Origin: a virus
DNA length: 38,448 nt
Reading direction: 5' to 3' (one strand)
IMG/VR virus record: IMGVR_UViG_3300025771_000065
Span: 1-38,448 of that record
Shown: positions 1 through 7,343 of the stretch, one piece after another
How the letters are laid out: each line of letters opens with the position of its first letter
Position numbering within the stretch: position 1 is the stretch's first letter
Program-made: the position numbers and the translations under genes
The notes under the pieces: model-generated
What the model was told of the DNA's origin: nothing
The model's input: the letters and a program-made list of their open reading frames with translations, nothing else
Databases searched by the model: none

Positions 1-1
1 T

Positions 2-127
2 ACTAAAAAGTTCTGGGATCCAATTTTTAAAGATACAGACTTTAAAGAGTTTGTTAAATCCTATTATTCAATTGGTCACAAACCATTATTGGATGTTGAT
101 TTAGATATTGAATCAGAAGATGTTTAA
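2..127 (+). CDS. uvsX: C-terminal end of a UvsX-like recombinase (partial)
   Basis: This is an open frame entering from the left edge, giving 41 residues that end in an acidic tail (DVDLDIESEDV) typical of RecA/UvsX C-termini. The segment around FWDPIFKDTDFKEF resembles the end of phage UvsX proteins. The main support is position: in T4-like phages uvsX lies just upstream of the gene 41 helicase, as here. UvsX would be the strand-exchange recombinase for recombination-dependent replication. Its stop overlaps the next gene's ATG (ATGTTTAA). No catalytic motif is inside the window, so the call is contextual. Confidence 0.55.
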   Translation, partial: TKKFWDPIFKDTDFKEFVKSYYSIGHKPLLDVDLDIESEDV

Positions 128-479
128 TATTACAGAAAACGACTATTCAATTGTTGAAAAAGGAGATAGTGTTTTTCAAGGAGTTAAACTTAAGACTGGA
201 ACGTGGAAAGATGTTATTGTTGTATATGGTCAAGTAGGAGTAAAAGAAAGTCCTGAACTTGACATTGCAACTCTTACATTTAATTATACTGTACAAGATC
301 CAGCTGATTTTAATATTGATGAACTTAATGAAGATGAATCATTTAAAAATTACCTTGGTGCTGTATTGCAATATATAATAACAGATTCTCTAGAATATGC
401 TAGAGAAAATAATTTAGGAGTTATAGGAATTGGAAATAACGAATCAACTACCGACTCACATACTGAATCATCTTCTTAA
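120..479 (+). CDS. Unknown 119-aa protein between uvsX and gene 41
   Basis: I do not recognise a family. The ATG at 120 overlaps the upstream stop by eight bases and is preferred over an in-frame TTG at 108 inside the upstream gene. The protein is acidic, starts MFNITENDYSIVEKG, has alternating beta-like stretches around residues 20-60 and a Ser/Thr-rich C-terminal tail (STTDSHTESSS). It overlaps the helicase start by 50 bases, so the two are probably translationally coupled. Its position between recombinase and helicase suggests a replication or recombination accessory role, which is inference only. Confidence 0.75.
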   Translation: MFNITENDYSIVEKGDSVFQGVKLKTGTWKDVIVVYGQVGVKESPELDIATLTFNYTVQDPADFNIDELNEDESFKNYLGAVLQYIITDSLEYARENNLGVIGIGNNESTTDSHTESSS

Positions 480-1821
480 TAACGAAGAGTACTGTAGAAG
501 AGTCGTACCTTATTTAAAGAAAGAATATTTTGAAGGTACACATAAAACTGTATTTGATTTAATTGTACAATTCGTAGGTAAACATAACAAATTACCAACA
601 TCGAAAGTATTAGAGCTTGAATTAAGAAAGATTAACGCACCAGAAGATGTATTGAATAATGCATCGAGGCTTATATCCGAGATCAATACAAAATCAGATG
701 TTGATACTGAGTATCTTATTCAAGAGTCAGAAAAGTGGTGTAGAGAAAAAGCAATCTATAATGCTATTATGGATTCTATTACTATTATTGATGGAAAAGA
801 TAAAGAGCGAAGTGAAGGTGCTATACCTGAAATACTATCAGATGCTCTTGGAGTTTCTTTTGATCAAGCAATAGGACACGATTATATTGATAACTCAGAT
901 GAACGATTTGAATTTTATAATAAAAAGGAAGATCGTATACCATTTGATCTTGATTACTTTAATAAAATAACAAAGGGTGGTTTACCAAATAAAACATTGA
1001 ATATCGCTCTTGCTGGAACTGGTGTAGGTAAGTCTTTGTTTATGTGTCATTGCGCCGCATCGGTTCTAGAGCAAGGCAAAAATGTTTTATATATCACAAT
1101 GGAAATGGCAGAAGAAAGAATAGCTGAAAGGATTGATGCTAATCTTATGAACCTTCCAATTGAACAATTATCATCATTACCACAAAATGTGTTTACTGAT
1201 AAAATTGGAAAGATAGCTAGATCATCTATTGGAAAACTTATTATTAAAGAATATCCAACGGGTGCAGCACATACTGGACATTTTAGAGCTTTACTTAATG
1301 AATTAAAACTTAAGAAGAACTTTCGTCCCGATATGATTTATATAGACTATTTAAATATTTGTGCATCAAGCCGCATGCGAGGGCTTGGCGGAAGTATAAA
1401 TAGTTATTCATACATTAAAGCTATTGCTGAGGAACTCCGAGGCTTAGCTGTGGAATTCAATGTTCCAATAGTCTCTGCAACGCAGACTACCAGATCAGGA
1501 TATTCAAATACTGATTTAGGACTAGAGGATACATCTGAATCATTTGGTTTGCCAGCAACGGCCGATCTTATGTTTGCTCTTATTTCAACAGAGGAACTTG
1601 AAGAACTGGGTCAATTAATGGTAAAACAATTGAAAAATAGATATAACGATCCAACTAAATTTCGAAGGTTCGTAATTGGAGTTGATCGTTCCCGCATGAA
1701 ATTATATGATGTAGAGGAGTCGGCACAATCTGATATCATGTCTGACATGACACCAGATAAACCGATTAATAAGTTCGGCGTTCGTGACAATCCAGACACA
1801 TTCGCTGACTTCAAAATATAA
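430..1821 (+). CDS. 41: T4 gp41-like replicative DNA helicase (DnaB family)
   Basis: This is the hexameric 5'-3' replicative helicase that works with primase at the phage fork. The 463-aa protein aligns over its length with my memory of T4 gp41. Shared blocks include the N-terminal LKKEYFEGTHKTVF region, the IGHDYID linker, ITKGG, Walker A GTGVGKS (residues 196-202), the MEMAEERIAERIDANLM segment, Walker B MIYIDY with D306, and SESFGLPATAD near 380. The start is a TTG at 430 that gives the T4-like N-terminus; no ATG gives a full-length product. It begins inside the upstream gene. Length matches T4 gp41 (about 475 aa). Confidence 0.95.
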   Translation: MEITNQLPTHILNHLLNNEEYCRRVVPYLKKEYFEGTHKTVFDLIVQFVGKHNKLPTSKVLELELRKINAPEDVLNNASRLISEINTKSDVDTEYLIQESEKWCREKAIYNAIMDSITIIDGKDKERSEGAIPEILSDALGVSFDQAIGHDYIDNSDERFEFYNKKEDRIPFDLDYFNKITKGGLPNKTLNIALAGTGVGKSLFMCHCAASVLEQGKNVLYITMEMAEERIAERIDANLMNLPIEQLSSLPQNVFTDKIGKIARSSIGKLIIKEYPTGAAHTGHFRALLNELKLKKNFRPDMIYIDYLNICASSRMRGLGGSINSYSYIKAIAEELRGLAVEFNVPIVSATQTTRSGYSNTDLGLEDTSESFGLPATADLMFALISTEELEELGQLMVKQLKNRYNDPTKFRRFVIGVDRSRMKLYDVEESAQSDIMSDMTPDKPINKFGVRDNPDTFADFKI

Positions 1822-1832
1822 AGGAGAAATAT

Positions 1833-2018
1833 ATGGATATTTTAAACGTAGCAAAAGATTGGGTACATGCAAGATGGGCTGAAAGAACATCTTGGGATGG
1901 TGGCGTTATCGTCGGTGTCTCTTTGTCTTACCTACTCTTGGGTGGCCTATTAGATTGGGTTGCTTGGCTTGCATTAGCCTATGGTATCTACACTTTTGTT
2001 AAGGCAGAAGTTCAATAA
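1833..2018 (+). CDS. Small membrane protein, 61 aa
   Basis: A clear ribosome site (AAGGAG) precedes the ATG by 7 bases. The protein has a charged N-terminal half (residues 1-23, including WVHARWAERTSWDGG) and one or two hydrophobic segments (about residues 24-56, rich in L, A, V and W). I do not recognise the family. It is the last gene of the helicase operon, since a strong intrinsic terminator follows 26 bases downstream. A role at the inner membrane is inferred from hydrophobicity only. Confidence 0.8.
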   Translation: MDILNVAKDWVHARWAERTSWDGGVIVGVSLSYLLLGGLLDWVAWLALAYGIYTFVKAEVQ

Positions 2019-2043
2019 GAACCTTTTTATAATGAAATATCAT

Positions 2044-2070
2044 GGGGGAGTTTCATACTCCCCTTTTTTT
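2044..2070 (+). terminator. Intrinsic terminator after the helicase operon
   Basis: A perfect 6-bp GC-rich stem (GGGGAG / CTCCCC) with a 7-base loop is followed directly by seven T residues. It separates the helicase operon from the next promoter about 40 bases downstream. Confidence 0.93.
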
Positions 2071-2077
2071 AAAGGCT

Positions 2078-2105
2078 AAAAAACATGCATGTTTTTTGCA
2101 AAAAA
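2078..2105. repeat. Promoter-upstream palindrome, copy 1 of 3
   Basis: A perfect 20-bp palindrome (AAAAAACATGCATGTTTTTT) is followed by GCAAAAAA, so its T-run can alternatively pair with the downstream A-run. Near-identical copies lie at 34702 and 35773. In each copy the GC dinucleotide after the T-run is exactly 33 bases before the first T of the -10 box. It may be a protein-binding operator or an A-tract UP element for the early-type promoter. Confidence 0.85.
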
Positions 2106-2108
2106 CCC

Positions 2109-2137
2109 TGTACATTTATCTCATTCCATAGTATAAT
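2109..2137 (+). promoter_or_regulatory. Early-type promoter TGTACA-N17-TATAAT
   Basis: The -35-like TGTACA (2109-2114) and perfect -10 TATAAT (2132-2137) are 17 bp apart. Transcription should start near 2144, leaving about 22 bases of leader with an AAGGAG ribosome site before the ATG at 2166. The same box pair recurs across the window. Confidence 0.85.
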
Positions 2138-2165
2138 AGTACTATAATTAAATAAGGAGTTATAA

Positions 2166-2378
2166 ATGTCACATCATATAAACGAACAAATCCTCGAAGG
2201 AATATTCGACGAGGTATCAGAAATGAATACAGGTTCTATCTTAAGAGAATTAGAAGGTGGAATGTTCTCAGGAATGTGTGAGTCATTCGATATGAGAGTA
2301 GCTTTTACTGATAGAGATAAAGTCATAGAGCTATTAGTTAATAAAAGATTTGAAGAATTACCGGAGGGACCACAGTAA
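2166..2378 (+). CDS. Unknown small early-type protein, 70 aa
   Basis: First gene behind the palindrome-type promoter, with a strong AAGGAG site seven bases before the ATG. The sequence (MSHHINEQILEGIFDEVSEM onward) is acidic and mostly helical-looking, with no transmembrane segment or known motif. It overlaps the next gene by one base (TAATG), so the two are coupled. Promoter type and small size fit an early host-takeover protein, but no function can be assigned. Confidence 0.8.
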   Translation: MSHHINEQILEGIFDEVSEMNTGSILRELEGGMFSGMCESFDMRVAFTDRDKVIELLVNKRFEELPEGPQ

Positions 2379-2638
2379 TGGATAAGTTTACAGTAAAATT
2401 CGAACATATTGCTACAACAATACCAGAAGAAATAGAGATCAATCAAAATGAATTTGATCTCTTAACAACTAAACCAGTCAATGATAGAAATACATCACTT
2501 GCTTGGACTAGCATGTGGTTAAGAAATACTGCATTGAATTCAAATACTGGTAAATTTGCTGATGAAGATATTGAAGATTGGTTTAATCAATTTTTCTTCG
2601 AAGGTGTATTTAAGAACGGACAATTAAGGAGTCACTAA
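2378..2638 (+). CDS. Unknown small protein, 86 aa
   Basis: Start and stop both overlap neighbours by one base, a tight translational-coupling arrangement. The protein has a KFTVKFEHIATTIPEEIEI beta-like start and an acidic, aromatic C-terminal part (DIEDWFNQFFFEG). The NFEHIAT-like start recurs in the small gene at 36265 (MTMNFEHIATRTP), so the two may share a short N-terminal module. No known family is recognised. Confidence 0.78.
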   Translation: MDKFTVKFEHIATTIPEEIEINQNEFDLLTTKPVNDRNTSLAWTSMWLRNTALNSNTGKFADEDIEDWFNQFFFEGVFKNGQLRSH

Positions 2639-2955
2639 TGAGAGGATCTGCAAACTATGTAATGACAGCACATACTGAATGTGCAGGAGACATGCTTGAG
2701 CTGGAAACAGTTCGTAAAGTAGTTAAAGTAATTAACAGCGAAAATGCTGATATAGAAAAATGGTCTAGGTATAGATTTGAAAATGGCTATAGTAATATAG
2801 AACCTAAAAAGTTACCTAGATATCGGGTTAAATGCCAAGGTAGAGGACCAAGAGCTTCAATTGCAAGAGCTGAGGGTCGCCATCCAAGAGCATATGATCA
2901 ATCAATACCACTCGGTAAATCAAAAAAATGGGATGTATATGTCTATCAAAGATAA
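2638..2955 (+). CDS. Unknown basic protein, 105 aa
   Basis: It is coupled to the upstream gene by a TAATG overlap. The C-terminal half is strongly basic (RYRVKCQGRGPRASIAR and later LGKSKKWDVYVYQR), which would suit nucleic-acid binding or a capping beta-sheet. The family is not recognised. The next gene starts inside its 3' end. The ATG at 2638 is the only sensible start. Confidence 0.72.
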   Translation: MRGSANYVMTAHTECAGDMLELETVRKVVKVINSENADIEKWSRYRFENGYSNIEPKKLPRYRVKCQGRGPRASIARAEGRHPRAYDQSIPLGKSKKWDVYVYQR

Positions 2956-3112
2956 AAAAGTAGCGTACGAAGTTAAAGCAAAACAACCACTGCCAACTAA
3001 TTCAAGTTGGGTGGCAGAATATCTATTTGATTCGCTTAAAAGTGCAATAAAATTTGAAATAGGTATGAGAAAACAAGGTTTTAGAACTGAAATTACGCGT
3101 AAGTTTATATGA
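2933..3112 (+). CDS. Unknown small basic protein, about 59 aa
   Basis: The frame is open from a TTG at 2861, but the ATGs at 2933 and 2939, near the upstream stop, are more plausible starts; I chose 2933. The protein (VAYEVKAKQPLPTNSSWVAE, then a helix and FRTEITRKFI) resembles small beta-alpha phage proteins, but I cannot name a family. Its stop overlaps the ATG of the next gene (ATGA). Confidence 0.6.
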   Translation: MYMSIKDKKVAYEVKAKQPLPTNSSWVAEYLFDSLKSAIKFEIGMRKQGFRTEITRKFI

Positions 3113-3279
3113 TAGAATTTATCATATTTGCTCTTTGTATGGCTGGTGCTTCGTGGCAGGCCTGGCAGGCTGGTATCAAAGAAGGAGCAGAACGCGCAGT
3201 AGAACATTTGCATACTGCTAAAATTATTTCATACGACAATAAAGGAAACATTGTACCTAATAAGTTTTTTGATGTATAA
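3109..3279 (+). CDS. Small membrane-anchored protein, 56 aa
   Basis: An ORF starting with the ATGA overlap of the previous stop. Residues 1-22 form a hydrophobic, Trp-containing segment (MIEFIIFALCMAGASWQAWQ) followed by a charged region (GIKEGAERAVEHLH) and ending NKFFDV. A short N-terminal anchor with a cytoplasmic or periplasmic tail is likely. The promoter boxes for the following cluster overlap its last codons, which fits compact phage coding. Function is unknown. Confidence 0.7.
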   Translation: MIEFIIFALCMAGASWQAWQAGIKEGAERAVEHLHTAKIISYDNKGNIVPNKFFDV

Positions 3280-3291
3280 TACTTATAAATA
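3252..3291 (+). promoter_or_regulatory. Tandem early-type and T4-like late promoters
   Basis: TGTACC (3252-3257), 17 bp and TATAAT (3275-3280) form an early-type promoter. Four bases later the octamer TATAAATA (3284-3291) matches the T4 late promoter read by the gp55 sigma factor. Late transcription would start near 3297 and give a 14-base leader to the ATG at 3311. Late expression suits the candidate capsid-targeted genes that follow. Confidence 0.7.
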
Positions 3292-3310
3292 GATATTTAG
3301 GAATCTGTTT

Positions 3311-4702
3311 ATGAATTTTAGTCAATACTTAGAAGAAGATATTATTACCGAAGCGGTCGCCTTGACACCTGCACAATTAGATGCAAATAATTCTAAAACA
3401 GGTCAACCTCGTATTGATATACTCAAACAATTAATAGTACAGAAAAAACCATTAGAATTAGCAAAGGGTGGTTCTATTATTGTAACAGATATAGAGACTG
3501 CACTTATTCACATTGCTAACTTTAAAAAGAATCCTAATCATTACGGCACTAAAGGTTTTCCCTTAGAAACAGAAGCCGGTACCTATATGTCTAATCAACT
3601 TGCTAAATCAAAAGTATTTGGAGGAGGCGGTGGTGGTGCTGGTAGTGGTTCAAAAGACACAAAAAGAAATGAATCACATAATGCAGTAATGATACATGCT
3701 ATGTTAGAGCATGGTCATAATCAACCTTTAGAGTTTTTTACGAATGATATATTAAAGAATGCACATAAACTCTCAAAGGTAGATGCTAAATGGGATGAAA
3801 TATCCGATATGCCAGATGAATGGATGCTATCATCATATAACATTTCTAAAGAATTAATTAAAAAAGGATTCGTTAAAAAAGGAATGACTATACATCGTGG
3901 TAGTGCAGAGATGATTAGAATATATGCTAAGAAAAATGAAGCATATAAGAACATGGGACTAAGTTCGCTAAAAGATGATAAATGGAATCCAGGTGATGTA
4001 TGGGCGATAGATAAAGGATTTAATATTGAAGATTTAGATAGCTCAAACATTGGAGCATTAAATGGATCAATATTAGAAAACTATTTAAATAGAAGATTAG
4101 TTGGTATATCACTAAAAGGACCAATGACAAAAGATGTTCCAATCAAAGAATTTAATATTGATAAATCATTAATTAAAAGTTATAAGTATCTTGGGTTTGA
4201 ATTAGAAACAAAAGGTGGAAGTTATTGGTCAGCTAAGAATGGATCACTTAGATTTGATAGTGGTGTATTAATGTTCAAAGATAATAAACAATTTGGTAAT
4301 ATTAAAGCAGAAATCAAAGGTAAAAAAGCCAGAGGTGGCGGATTATCTTGGGGAATTATGCATGACTACTTAATTAGGAATGGTCGTAAATATGGATTGA
4401 AACCACATTCAGGATATATCGTAAAACAAGCCAAGAAAATGGCCAAGGGCGATGAAAGAGCAATAAAAGAATATTATATGTACTTCAATCATTTTTATAA
4501 TAATGTATCTTATGATGACTTTAAAAATGAATTAAAGAACAAAGATGGACAATGGATATCATCTAAATTTGCTATTACAATGGTAGCATATCAGTTAGAA
4601 AAATTAGGTGGTAGAAAATTAAATGATACACTGACCAATTTTATTAACTATGCTGGATCTGAATTATCAGAATCTAGTGCATATGTAAAGGCAGGAAAAT
4701 AA
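3311..4702 (+). CDS. Large unknown protein with capsid-targeting-like N-terminus, 463 aa
   Basis: The N-terminus MNFSQYLEEDIITEA carries a possible prohead-protease site (ITE|A, after residue 14) like T4 internal head proteins. A glycine-rich linker lies at residues 104-113. Further on are GMTIHRGSAE (192-200) and KWNPGDVWAID (224-234). The H-R-G-S element recalls the first motif of ADP-ribosyltransferases such as T4 Alt, but I cannot identify the other ART motifs, so this is a weak hint only. The C-terminal 170 residues look helical and basic. It is the first gene after a late-type promoter and overlaps the next start by one base. Confidence 0.8.
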   Translation: MNFSQYLEEDIITEAVALTPAQLDANNSKTGQPRIDILKQLIVQKKPLELAKGGSIIVTDIETALIHIANFKKNPNHYGTKGFPLETEAGTYMSNQLAKSKVFGGGGGGAGSGSKDTKRNESHNAVMIHAMLEHGHNQPLEFFTNDILKNAHKLSKVDAKWDEISDMPDEWMLSSYNISKELIKKGFVKKGMTIHRGSAEMIRIYAKKNEAYKNMGLSSLKDDKWNPGDVWAIDKGFNIEDLDSSNIGALNGSILENYLNRRLVGISLKGPMTKDVPIKEFNIDKSLIKSYKYLGFELETKGGSYWSAKNGSLRFDSGVLMFKDNKQFGNIKAEIKGKKARGGGLSWGIMHDYLIRNGRKYGLKPHSGYIVKQAKKMAKGDERAIKEYYMYFNHFYNNVSYDDFKNELKNKDGQWISSKFAITMVAYQLEKLGGRKLNDTLTNFINYAGSELSESSAYVKAGK

Positions 4703-5943
4703 TGAAATCATTAACTAATTACCTAACAGAAGCCGCAAGTAAGAATACTCATATGACTCATATTGAGGATCTTATTATTGACGGCGGAGTTAAGGGGGCT
4801 CGCCAGGCAATCCTCGCACTCAGATCTCTGCGGGATATGTTGAGCGGTAACACAAAAGCACCTATAGATGTTACTGTCAAGTGGGACGGAGCCCCCGCCG
4901 TATTTGCTGGAATTGATCCAAGAGATGGCAAATTCTTTGTTGCAAAAAAGGGTATATTCAATAAAGACCCTAAGGTATATAAATCACATGATGATATTAA
5001 AGCAGATACCTCTGGTGATTTAACTAAAAAACTTATACTAGCATTTGATCACTTAAAAAATTTAGGCATTAAAGAAGTTATTCAAGGTGATTTTATGTTT
5101 GATCAAAGCGATTTGAAATCGGAGAATATAAATGGAGTTAAACATATTACTTTCCATCCTAATACTATTGTTTATGCTATACCTGATGGTACGCCCCTAG
5201 CAAAAGAGATTAAAACTGCAAAGGTAGGAATAGTTTGGCATACAACATATAATGGTTCAGCCTTTGAAAATATGTCAGCATCTTTTGGCCAAGACATTGT
5301 ATCAAAATTAAAACCATCAAAAGATGTATGGATGGTTGATGCAACATTAAGAGATTTATCAGGTACTGCAACATTAACAAAAGAAGATAGTTTAGTTATA
5401 TCTAAAAAGTTATCAGATGCTGGAAAGATATTTCAAAAGATAGCTTCTAGTACATTAAAAGAAATTGAAAAGAATAAAGAACTAAACCTTATATTAAATG
5501 TATATAATAATTCAAAGGTACGACAGGGACAAAGAATAGTTGATACTAATAAACATGCAAAAGGTTTAATACAATTTGTCACAGATAGATATGCAAAAGA
5601 GATTGGAAAAAGAACATCTCAAAAAGGAAAGGATGTTCAAATACAAAAGCGTGATGAGTTACTTAAGTTTTTTGATCAAAAAAACCTTAAAAATTTAAAA
5701 AGTATATTTGATTTGCAGAATTTAGTCATTGATAGCAAATTAATTATTATAAATAAACTAAATAAACTCTCAAAAATTGGGACGTTCGTAAAAACGAAAT
5801 CCGGATTTAGAGTCACCGGCGTTGAAGGCTTTGTGGCTATAGATCGTATGGAAGGTGGAGCTGTTAAATTAGTTGACCGTATGGAATTTTCAACTAATAA
5901 CTTCAGCAAAGATATAATAAAAGGCTGGGACAATCCTGGCTAA
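4702..5943 (+). CDS. Ligase-superfamily nucleotidyltransferase-like protein (DUF6267-like), 413 aa
   Basis: The protein shows the layout of covalent nucleotidyltransferases (DNA/RNA ligases and capping enzymes). Motif I is K60-WDG in VTVKWDGAPAVF, there is a GDFMF element near 135, motif IV is EGFVAI at E375, and a motif V-like VKLVDR has K389. The likely chemistry is nucleotidylation of K60 and transfer to a polynucleotide end, but no substrate is known. The spacing between motifs is longer than in classic ligases. The N-terminus MKSLTNYLTE|A matches the T4 capsid-targeting and cleavage pattern. I associate this family with DUF6267 of marine T4-like phages, from memory. Confidence 0.75.
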   Translation: MKSLTNYLTEAASKNTHMTHIEDLIIDGGVKGARQAILALRSLRDMLSGNTKAPIDVTVKWDGAPAVFAGIDPRDGKFFVAKKGIFNKDPKVYKSHDDIKADTSGDLTKKLILAFDHLKNLGIKEVIQGDFMFDQSDLKSENINGVKHITFHPNTIVYAIPDGTPLAKEIKTAKVGIVWHTTYNGSAFENMSASFGQDIVSKLKPSKDVWMVDATLRDLSGTATLTKEDSLVISKKLSDAGKIFQKIASSTLKEIEKNKELNLILNVYNNSKVRQGQRIVDTNKHAKGLIQFVTDRYAKEIGKRTSQKGKDVQIQKRDELLKFFDQKNLKNLKSIFDLQNLVIDSKLIIINKLNKLSKIGTFVKTKSGFRVTGVEGFVAIDRMEGGAVKLVDRMEFSTNNFSKDIIKGWDNPG

Positions 5944-5964
5944 AATGGGATACCGAGGATATAA

Positions 5965-7341
5965 ATGTCAATTAAATCATTCAGTGATTTTTTAACTGAA
6001 GACACAAAAGAAGTAGCATTCGTATTTGGAAGATTCAATCCTCCGACGATTGGTCATGAAAAATTATTTGATAAGTTAAAAAATGTAGCTCGTTCCGGAG
6101 CTTATCGTATATATGCATCTAAATCAGTAGATAAAAATAAAAATCCATTATTATTCAAAGATAAAATAAAATTCCTTAGAAAAATGTTTCCAAAACACGC
6201 ACGTAGTGTTATGGCAGATAAAGATGTTCGTAATGTACTCGATGTTGTAGTAAAACTTTACGATCAAGGCTTTACCAAAGTAACAATGGTAGCAGGTAGC
6301 GATAGAGTAAAAGAATTTGATATACTCTTAAACAAATACAATGGTCAAAAAGCAAAACACGGATTTTATAATTTCGAAGGTGCAATAAATGTAGTAAGTG
6401 CAGGGGAGAGAGATCCAGATGCTGAAGGAGCAACTGGAATGTCAGCTTCCAAGATGCGAGCCGCCGCTCAACAAAATGATTTAAATTTATTTTCAAAAGG
6501 GCTCCCATCGAATTTTAATTCAACCGATTTATTTAATGCAGTTCGCAAAGGTATAGGACTTAAAGAATCTCATAGCTTTCGTAAACATGTAGAACTTCCG
6601 CCTGTGTCTGAAACAAGAGAAGATTATATTGAAGGAAGTCTCTTTAAGGTTGGTGATATTGTAAGAATTAAAGAAACAAACGAGCTAGGAGAAATAATTG
6701 TTTGTGGAAGTAACTATGTCATGGTTGAGGCCGAGTCAGTCAAGAAAAGATTCTGGTTAGATGCCGTTGAATTATTTGAAGAAGGTGGTGCAGGAGACTG
6801 GGGAACAATTAAAGGTCTTATGCGATATCTAAAAGATACACCAGGTCAAAAACATTTTAACGAAAAAGAAGATCCAGATATTGGAAAGAAAAAAGGATCT
6901 CAACCAGCTAGTTATCATAAAGGTTTAGGTAAATCTACAAAGCAAAAGCGTGATGCACAGTTTAAAAAACAAGCTAAAATGGACGATGATAATCCAAAGG
7001 CTTATAAACCAGCACCAGGCGATGCTACAGCCAAAACGAAACCATCCAAACATACTAAAAAGTATAAGCAGATGTACGGTGAAATGGCAGAGCATTTAAC
7101 ATTTGAAGATTTTACTATTAATGAGCAGAACACAAAAGCAGCATTAATGAAGAAAGCTGATAAAAGTGGAATTGCTTATGGTATATTAAAGAAAGTATTT
7201 GATCGAGGCGTCGCTGCATGGAGAACGGGACACAGACCCGGAACTACTCCAGTTCAGTGGGGTCTCGCTAGAGTAAACTCATTTATAACAAAAGGAAAAA
7301 CATGGTCTACTACTGATAGTGACCTAGCAAAAAAGGTATAA
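5965..7341 (+). CDS. NMN-adenylyltransferase-like / cytidylyltransferase-fold protein with DUF5824-like C-terminus, 458 aa
   Basis: Residues 17-190 form a nucleotidyltransferase domain with GRFNPPTIGH (T28-x-G-H31, the T/HxGH ATP motif), MVAGSDR near 109 and SASKMR (160-165, the ISSTxxR-like motif). This pattern fits NadM/NMNAT or CTP:phosphate transferases. A small SH3/KOW-like segment (FKVGDIVRIKET) follows near residue 228. The C-terminal about 70 residues (GIAYGILKKVFDRGVAAW, then ARVNSF) look like DUF5824. The N-terminus SFSDFLTE|D fits capsid targeting. The fusion suggests a packaged NAD- or nucleotide-handling enzyme; substrate unproven. Confidence 0.8.
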   Translation: MSIKSFSDFLTEDTKEVAFVFGRFNPPTIGHEKLFDKLKNVARSGAYRIYASKSVDKNKNPLLFKDKIKFLRKMFPKHARSVMADKDVRNVLDVVVKLYDQGFTKVTMVAGSDRVKEFDILLNKYNGQKAKHGFYNFEGAINVVSAGERDPDAEGATGMSASKMRAAAQQNDLNLFSKGLPSNFNSTDLFNAVRKGIGLKESHSFRKHVELPPVSETREDYIEGSLFKVGDIVRIKETNELGEIIVCGSNYVMVEAESVKKRFWLDAVELFEEGGAGDWGTIKGLMRYLKDTPGQKHFNEKEDPDIGKKKGSQPASYHKGLGKSTKQKRDAQFKKQAKMDDDNPKAYKPAPGDATAKTKPSKHTKKYKQMYGEMAEHLTFEDFTINEQNTKAALMKKADKSGIAYGILKKVFDRGVAAWRTGHRPGTTPVQWGLARVNSFITKGKTWSTTDSDLAKKV

Positions 7342-7343
7342 CG

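Noticed and set aside
1396-1403. TATAAATA octamer inside the helicase gene
   Set aside because: Lies in the middle of a coding region with no following gene start. In AT-rich DNA such octamers are expected many times by chance, as also at about 9308, 18587 and 33901.
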